NCBI GenBank assembly: GCA_030268105.1
Contig: BSDZ01000080.1
Coordinates: 5,629,501-5,693,500 of the forward strand
Direction: 5' to 3'
Length of the DNA: 64,000 nt
Source: Volvox africanus
Lineage: Eukaryota; Chlorophyta; Chlorophyceae; Chlamydomonadales; Volvocaceae
Shown here: piece by piece, positions 58,601-64,000 of the stretch
Position numbering within the stretch: the first letter of the stretch is position 1
Layout: each line of letters opens with the position of its first letter
Made by a program: the position numbers and the translations under genes
Notes under the pieces: generated by a model
The model's database searches: none
What the model was told of the DNA's origin: nothing
Seen by the model: the letters and a program-made list of their open reading frames with translations, nothing else

Positions 58601-61600
58601 CGCCGATATGGGCGATCTGGGGCTTGCGGCTGAGGAGCTTTGGCCGGGTGAGTGTTGGCGTTCCTAAGGTTCATGTTTTGCTGTTGTTGTTCTGTTTGGC
58701 GAAACAACAGGAGTGGAGAGGTAGGCTCGAAGGGTAAGTTCTCGGCGCTCTGTTCCGTTGGAAATCAGTTGGAAATTAGGGTTTAGGGTTCAGGGTTTAA
58801 GGGGGGCCTAACGGCATCAAGGTTTAGTATCCTTTCTTGGCCTGACAGCGGAATCAGTAACGGAGGATGTAAGGGCTTGGACTGCATTGCGGTGGGCCAC
58901 AATTGCAGTGGTTGAATCCTGTAGGCAGTCATAGGCACTCGTGGTGACTACCGTTGTAGATAGCGCTGTGTTGTAACATTTGTCAACGCCTGACTCCCAT
59001 CAGGTGCTCTACCGCGTGAGGTCCAGTGGCGACCGGCTTCCAGCGCGAGCAGCGGGTGCCAGCTGCCGGGACCGCCTGGCCTCATGCCGGCCGGTGCGGG
59101 GAAGGTAAGGGAGGCCAGTCCGGCGGACACTGCAGAGGCCATCCTCGCGGACACGTTCGGTGCTGTAGTGGGCGGTGGTGATGATGCTATCTGCAGCGAG
59201 ACATCAAACGGTGCTGATGGCGCAGGAGAGCACAGGGAAGGTCATGGGGACTGGAGCAGCGTCTGTACGGCGACGGACAGCGACGACGAAGATGCAGTCG
59301 AGGTCGGCGATGCAGATGAGGAGGAATTGAGGCCGCTGGGTACGGTTGAGGAAATGGAGGGGGATACGGAAGCGGATGCATGGCAGCGCGCGGAGCCATC
59401 GTCGCTGCAGCTGCGGGCGTTGGCGGCGGCGCTGCGAAAGCAGGATGATGTCAAGGGGGTGTTGACGGCCCTCAAGCGCCTCGAGGTGGGCGCACAATTA
59501 GCGGGTTTTGGCTCCTCGCTCTGTATTTATTTATTTACGAAAGGGATGTTACATTAGGGGCGCGCGACTTGCCCTGCTAAGACTGAGCTGAGCCGAACCA
59601 CAGCGCAGGGGGGCATGCCGCTTAGTCTGTGTGTCCTGCCGCGTGCTCCTCCCCTCGCTCGAGCCAGCGAGGGCACACAAACCTCGCAAGCCTCTAGCCT
59701 GGCTACTCAAAGGACAGCACCGCAGCCCACCACCACAGCACCCAGAAGGGAGGGACGAAAAGACCCACGAGCTCAGCCACCCCCCCCACAAGGAAATACC
59801 TCCACCTCCATCTCCACATCCGCCCTAGCAAACGCCTGACCCTCCCACCCAGGCTCGCTCCCACAAAGGAAAGGTGTCACCAAAAGAGGACCCTCCCTCA
59901 CTGCCTAGAAGAGAGGCAGGTCCCACCTACAGATGGTGGAAATGATAACATGCCACCAAGGCGCAACCCCTGAAGAGCCTCACTCCAACACCCACAGAGA
60001 GCACTACTCACCCCTGCAAGACACGCACTGGGGAGCCCTCCCTCTCCGACCTCCAAAACGCCCTCCAAGCCCAGTGGACAAGGAAAGGCTAGCGCTAGCT
60101 ACGCACGCACCTCCCTGCCCCATCCCCTCAATAAGCTAGATCTGGTCTCTCTAACCCTCCGCTCCTCTTACTCTAGGTACACCCCACTCTGCCTCGATTC
60201 CCCGTCATTATGTGGTGACGTCAGCACTACAGGAAAACCAGCTTTCTCAGCACAGCGTGTGCCACGTATCTGAAAGGCGCTGGACAAGGAGCGCATTATA
60301 CTCACACAGTCCGATGTCTTCCCTAATGCTGAACCTGTCGCACGTTCCGCCCGTGAGAGGTGTATCCGTCCAGGCATCGGGTTTCACCCCAGCGCTCCGG
60401 AGTGAGGGACGAGAAGGGCCAGGCCTCCACGTCAGAAAGGGACACACTCATACGCGCATGAGAGACCCGGATGAACCCGCTACCCACAGGAGATTATTCG
60501 CGCCGCCCCGGACGAGCTGGGCCTTCTGGCGCCGGAGCTCGTGCGTTCGCTGCTACACTGCCGGGTGCCCGAGTGGGCTCAGGAGGGACCGGAGGGGCGT
60601 GAGGGTAGCTCGGGGCGGGGTGTGGCCGTGCCGGCAGACTCTACACAGGGTGCCTCGTCGCCACCGGCCTTACTTCAGCATCGGAACTGCCTGGTGGCTC
60701 TGTTGGCGGTTGCGCCATTGGCAGGTGAGGGATTCAGGGACGGGTTGACCAGGTGGAGCGTGTGGAGTAACACTTAGGCCTGGTGGGCGTTGGGGATGGC
60801 GGGTGGGTGGTCTGGAGTGGGGCCTCGAGGGGGTTGTTTCCCTAATAACAATCTGGGCGTCTCAATCTCGGCGTCGGCAGCAGGAAGAAGCAGGTTGGTG
60901 GTTAATGGCTAGTGGGCCTATAGTCGCCTGGTCAAGAATACCGCCGGCCCTGTGACACCGACAACATGCAAGCCTCCTTCCCCGACATGGCCCAGGGCCC
61001 CCACTTTGCATAGATCCATGCACTGCTCAATGCCCAAACCCTCCACTCTTTCGATATCCTTGGCCCGAAAAGTACCGACTTGCTTGCAGATGTAAAAGCC
61101 AATTAATACAGCAACGGCAAACTGTCACCCTGACTACCAGATAGCCCTGTAACCACACACCCGGAACGCGAATCAATAAAATTGTCAAATACATAAGGAC
61201 AAGTGTTCAGGCACGACTGTTATGGCACGACTAATATGCCCCTGGAGTTCCAAGTTCTACCCCGACCGAGAGCGGGCCAAAGACCCTAAGGTTAAGGGCA
61301 GGGTGCCCCCATGTCGATGGACGGTGATGACCCCAATTAAAGTGACCTGCGAGCTGACCAGTAGCGGGGTTTACGCCTTAGTTGATTCGGCAGATTCCGC
61401 TGGATGCTGGTGGTGGGTGCTGAACCTGGGAAAACCACTGATTTCGGAGAAGTCGGCATGGGAGACTGGATGAGGGTGCCCCGAAACACCGGGGAAGGTA
61501 GGGACTGCCAGGTTAGTGGCCACGGGTGATGTACCCCCCTATCCTACACACATAAGGAGCTTCAGGACATGATGACTAACCCCGGTCGCTTTCCCACGCC

Positions 61601-63734
61601 GTTTCATGCACGGGGCCACGGCAGCCGGCGACGCGCTGCTGCCCGAGATCTACTCGCCGCACTTGGATCTGCACCAGCGCCTCACGCTGCTGGATTCCCT
61701 GACAGCTGCGGCGGCGGAGTTGGCCGACCCGCGGGTCGCACCGCGCCTGACTCAGGGCCCCGGCGGCCGGCCACTCCTGCAGCGCCCAGACCCCTCACAG
61801 CTACCTGCCGCGCACTGCCGCCATCAGCTTTCCTCCGGAACCCAACTGCCCGCCCAGTCATCAGATCCGTGGCAATCAGGACCCGGCGGCGTAAGGCCCA
61901 TGGGACGCGAGTTTGCCGATGGCATGCAAGGTGGTGGTGGTGGTGATATAACTACCCAGCCAGGTGTGTTGCGGCGAGCCCCGCGGACGCGAGTGTGGGC
62001 CCCCGTGGCACTGCGAAAGCGTAAGGAGCAGGAGGATGCGGCCATGGCGGGGAAGCAGGCCCCGGGTGCGGCAACGTTCAGGAACCGCTTTGCCGATGTG
62101 GCGCTTCGCTGGGCGGCAGGCCTGCTACGGGAGGTGGGTCTGGGCAAGGGGGAAGGCGCCGGAGTGATGACGGAAGAGATTTTTAGTGGATTGGTAACAG
62201 GGATTGATTGGATTGGCGAGTCGTATCCTCCTCCCTCACCTGGGCAGCAAAGCCAAAGGAACAGTGCAGTGCTCACTGAGAGCTGAGTGTAGTAAAAGCG
62301 CAATGTCGTGCGCAATTGCCATGTCCTGCTGCTGCCATTCTGCCGCCCAGGTGGACCGAGTGAAGCATGGTGTGGATCTGCTGGGTCGCGACCACCAGTT
62401 GTTGGGACGCCTGTTGACCACCCTGGCGAACTTTGCAGAGGCAGCGGGGGGGAGCACTGCACTGCCGCCTCTGGCCAGCGCCACGCTCGAGCTCATCCGA
62501 GCGCCGCAGGTGGGTTGAGGGGGGGGGGCGTTTGCGGCGCGGACAGGAACCTGCAGGTCCCTGTACACTAACAGAGATGCTATGTGGGGTGATGTGCAGT
62601 GATGTTTCCACCTCTGTGTAGCGACAGTGCGCCTCAATATGCAGACGTTGGGGTACTCCTTTCCTCCGCCTTTACATGGCAACGCCAAGGACTGCTGATA
62701 CACTCGTTTGACATTTCCGCCACCTCCCGTAGCCGACCCCATCACAGTCCGTTTGGGAGGGGAGCCTGCAGCTTAGACCGCAGGTGCTGCCCCTCCCAGC
62801 GCACTTCATTGTATATCATTTAGTTGCGGTTAGTAATTCGCGCTCCTCAACAGGCAATTGTGACCAGGGCGCGGCTATTAGCCTTGCCTTCCCCCACCTC
62901 ATGCTTCGACTCTTGGAAATCCATGTGCCCCCGAAAGCTCCATCGGATACAGAATCGTCAAGCCTCATGATGATATCCCTGCAGGTACATGGCCACCCCG
63001 AGCCGTATGTCCGGCGTGCAGCTCTGCTGTCGGTCGGTCAGATCCTAGCGCAGCTGCCGCCCGCTGCGGTGGCGGGCGCATTGCTGGGTGCCGGCATCGG
63101 CGGCCATGGTGTTGGCGGCGCTGGCAGCGGTGTCACTGGAGCCGGTGCTGCATGCGGCGGCAGTGGTCTGGTGGAGCGGCTTGAGTGGGTCTCTGTGTGG
63201 TGCCGCTCCCTGGCGGAAGGCGATGTGGACCCCTGTTGCCGGATGATGGCTCAGGCCTGCGTAAACTTGCAGGTGTGTGGATGGGAGTAGCACACGGGGA
63301 AGCTGGGTCAGCATACCGGTGTGCTTGGTGGCGCTCTTGCAGCTTGAGGAGGCCCTTAGGGCATCATATACCCAGGAGGCGAAGGCTGCGCTCTAAATGT
63401 CCCAATCATCCCGTCATCATGCCGCCCCGGTACTTAACAAATTGGAGGAATAGATCCACGCATAGTATGATTCATGTCTATTGAGTTAATTATTAATAGC
63501 TTCTTTTTAAGTTCACAGCACCTTGCCTCGCAGGCCGACTTGGCCATCCGCTGCTCGGCCTCACTCACAGACGCTGCCAGTCCAGCAGCGCCCATGGCGC
63601 CGATGTTGGCCACCCTGGACCTTGTGCGTACGGCACGCTTGCTGGCGGAGTCGCCGACGCCGTCTCTGACTGACGATAGCCGTGGCGGGTGGGGGGGGTT
63701 GGGTCCGCACCAGCGGCTCTGGTTCGGGATGTAA
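55645..63734 (+). CDS. TEL2: TEL2/TELO2 homologue (telomere length regulation, TTT complex)
   Basis: Exons: 55645-55960, one ending at 56440 (start unresolved), 56597-58647, 59004-59485, 60490-60724, 61625-62193, 62351-62509, 62985-63272 and 63534-63734. Phases agree throughout after exon 2. TEL2-family landmarks: VSVPDRVAGLL and the EAFYWRLLRQLLEAI region in exon 3, EIIRAAPDELGLLAPELVRS, EIYSPHLDLHQRLTLLDSL, RNRFADVAL, RVKHGVDLLGRDHQLLGRLL, HGHPEPYVRRAALLSVGQIL, and EWVSVWCRSLAEGDVDPCCR near the end. TEL2 with TTI1 and TTI2 forms the HSP90 co-chaperone that matures PIKK kinases (ATM, ATR, TOR). The protein is longer than usual through Ala/Gln/Gly insertions. The end is uncertain: GGGATGTAAGTG at 63727-63738 can be read as stop TAA or as a GTAAGT donor, so the gene may continue. 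Intron 5 holds a mobile repeat. Confidence 0.85.
58769..58802. repeat. Short degenerate telomere-like motif in a TEL2 intron
   Basis: TTAGGGTTTAGGGTTCAGGG with flanking bases looks like two to three plant-type TTTAGGG units with a substitution. It is short enough to be chance, and it lies in intron 3 of the TEL2-like gene. Confidence 0.4.
61038..61203 (+). repeat. Upstream segment shared with copy D
   Basis: These 166 bases, from CTCCACTCTTTCGATATCC to ATACATAAGGACAAG, match the minus strand of 33171-33004 with few differences. Copies A and B lack it, so it is either an older repeat into which the 349-bp element inserted, or a 5' extension lost from the other copies. Confidence 0.7.
61204..61552 (+). 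mobile_element. 349-bp dispersed repeat, copy C, inside a TEL2 intron
   Basis: Same borders as copies A and B. ATAAGGA occurs 4 bases before the repeat and again overlapping and following its end, the best-looking target duplication of the three. It lies in intron 5 (60725-61624) in sense orientation. An 83-codon open frame starting MARLICPW runs through it, as in copies A and B. Confidence 0.78.
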
Positions 63735-64000
63735 GTGCGTGGTAGCCAGTGGGTGATTGGGGACGGGGGTATTGAGTTGGGGCGTTGCACGTGTAACTGA
63801 GTTCCGAAATAAATACTTAAGCGATTGTGGAAATCTTGGTGGGGCTTGTTTAGCGTTGAGATGGCAGGGCTCGGCAGGGCCGTGTGACGGCGTATGGCTA
63901 CTGGAAGAACCAGCAGGGCTATAGGTTTCCTAGGAGACGATCTCCGCCGCATGTATTTTGTTGATTTAACGCATTGTCTTACCCTCCATGGCTGTCTAGC

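Noticed and set aside
1..64000. tRNA, rRNA or snRNA genes
   Set aside because: No T-loop GGTTCGANTCC with a matching A-box and cloverleaf, and no rRNA-like conserved block, was found by eye on either strand. A covariance-model scan would be needed to exclude them.

Overview
The window is nuclear DNA of a green alga, most likely a volvocine chlorophyte (Chlamydomonas/Volvox group). Evidence: intron-dense genes with GTGAGT/GTAAGT-type donors and CAG acceptors, exons richer in GC than introns and spacers, Ala/Gln/Gly/Pro-rich low-complexity insertions inside conserved proteins, TGTAA-type polyadenylation motifs downstream of genes, and an interstitial array of the Chlamydomonas-type telomere unit CCCTAAAA. 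No operons, Shine-Dalgarno sites or prokaryotic features are seen. All gene models were assembled by eye from reading frames, splice motifs, intron phase and remembered family motifs; nothing was aligned. Layout: 1-543 is the decayed 3' end of a LINE-type retrotransposon. 14442-2633 (minus) is either one giant gene (seven exons with compatible phases, about 3,231 aa, Cys-rich N terminus, Gln/Ala-rich body) or a cluster of up to three unrecognised genes; its last intron carries a telomere-like and AT-rich composite microsatellite. 14443-18910 has no recognisable gene but holds a 7-bp minisatellite and an AT pentanucleotide array; 18911-19240 is an orphan 3' exon encoding a C-terminal hydrophobic anchor. 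19241-28825 is gene-poor and repeat-bearing, apart from a small acidic-repeat gene (24103-22928, minus). 32257-28826 (minus) encodes a PHT4/ANTR-type anion or phosphate transporter. 34835-42324 (plus) encodes a TMF/golgin-5 type Golgi coiled-coil protein in 12 exons. 45356-49738 (plus) encodes a PP2C (PPM) phosphatase. 54168-51341 (minus) encodes a secreted vanadium-haloperoxidase-like PAP2 protein, convergent with the PP2C gene. 55645 to about 63734 (plus) encodes a TEL2/TELO2 homologue that may run past the window edge. The identified genes are ordinary housekeeping or stress genes with no shared pathway. The common thread is mobile DNA: one 349-bp dispersed repeat occurs at 19746 and, in sense orientation, inside introns of the PP2C and TEL2 genes, and a truncated inverted copy lies at 32851-33171. 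No clearly new multi-gene system is visible; the most novel items are the giant Cys-rich gene, the repeat family with its nested history, the microsatellite composite and the intact vanadate pocket of the haloperoxidase-like protein.
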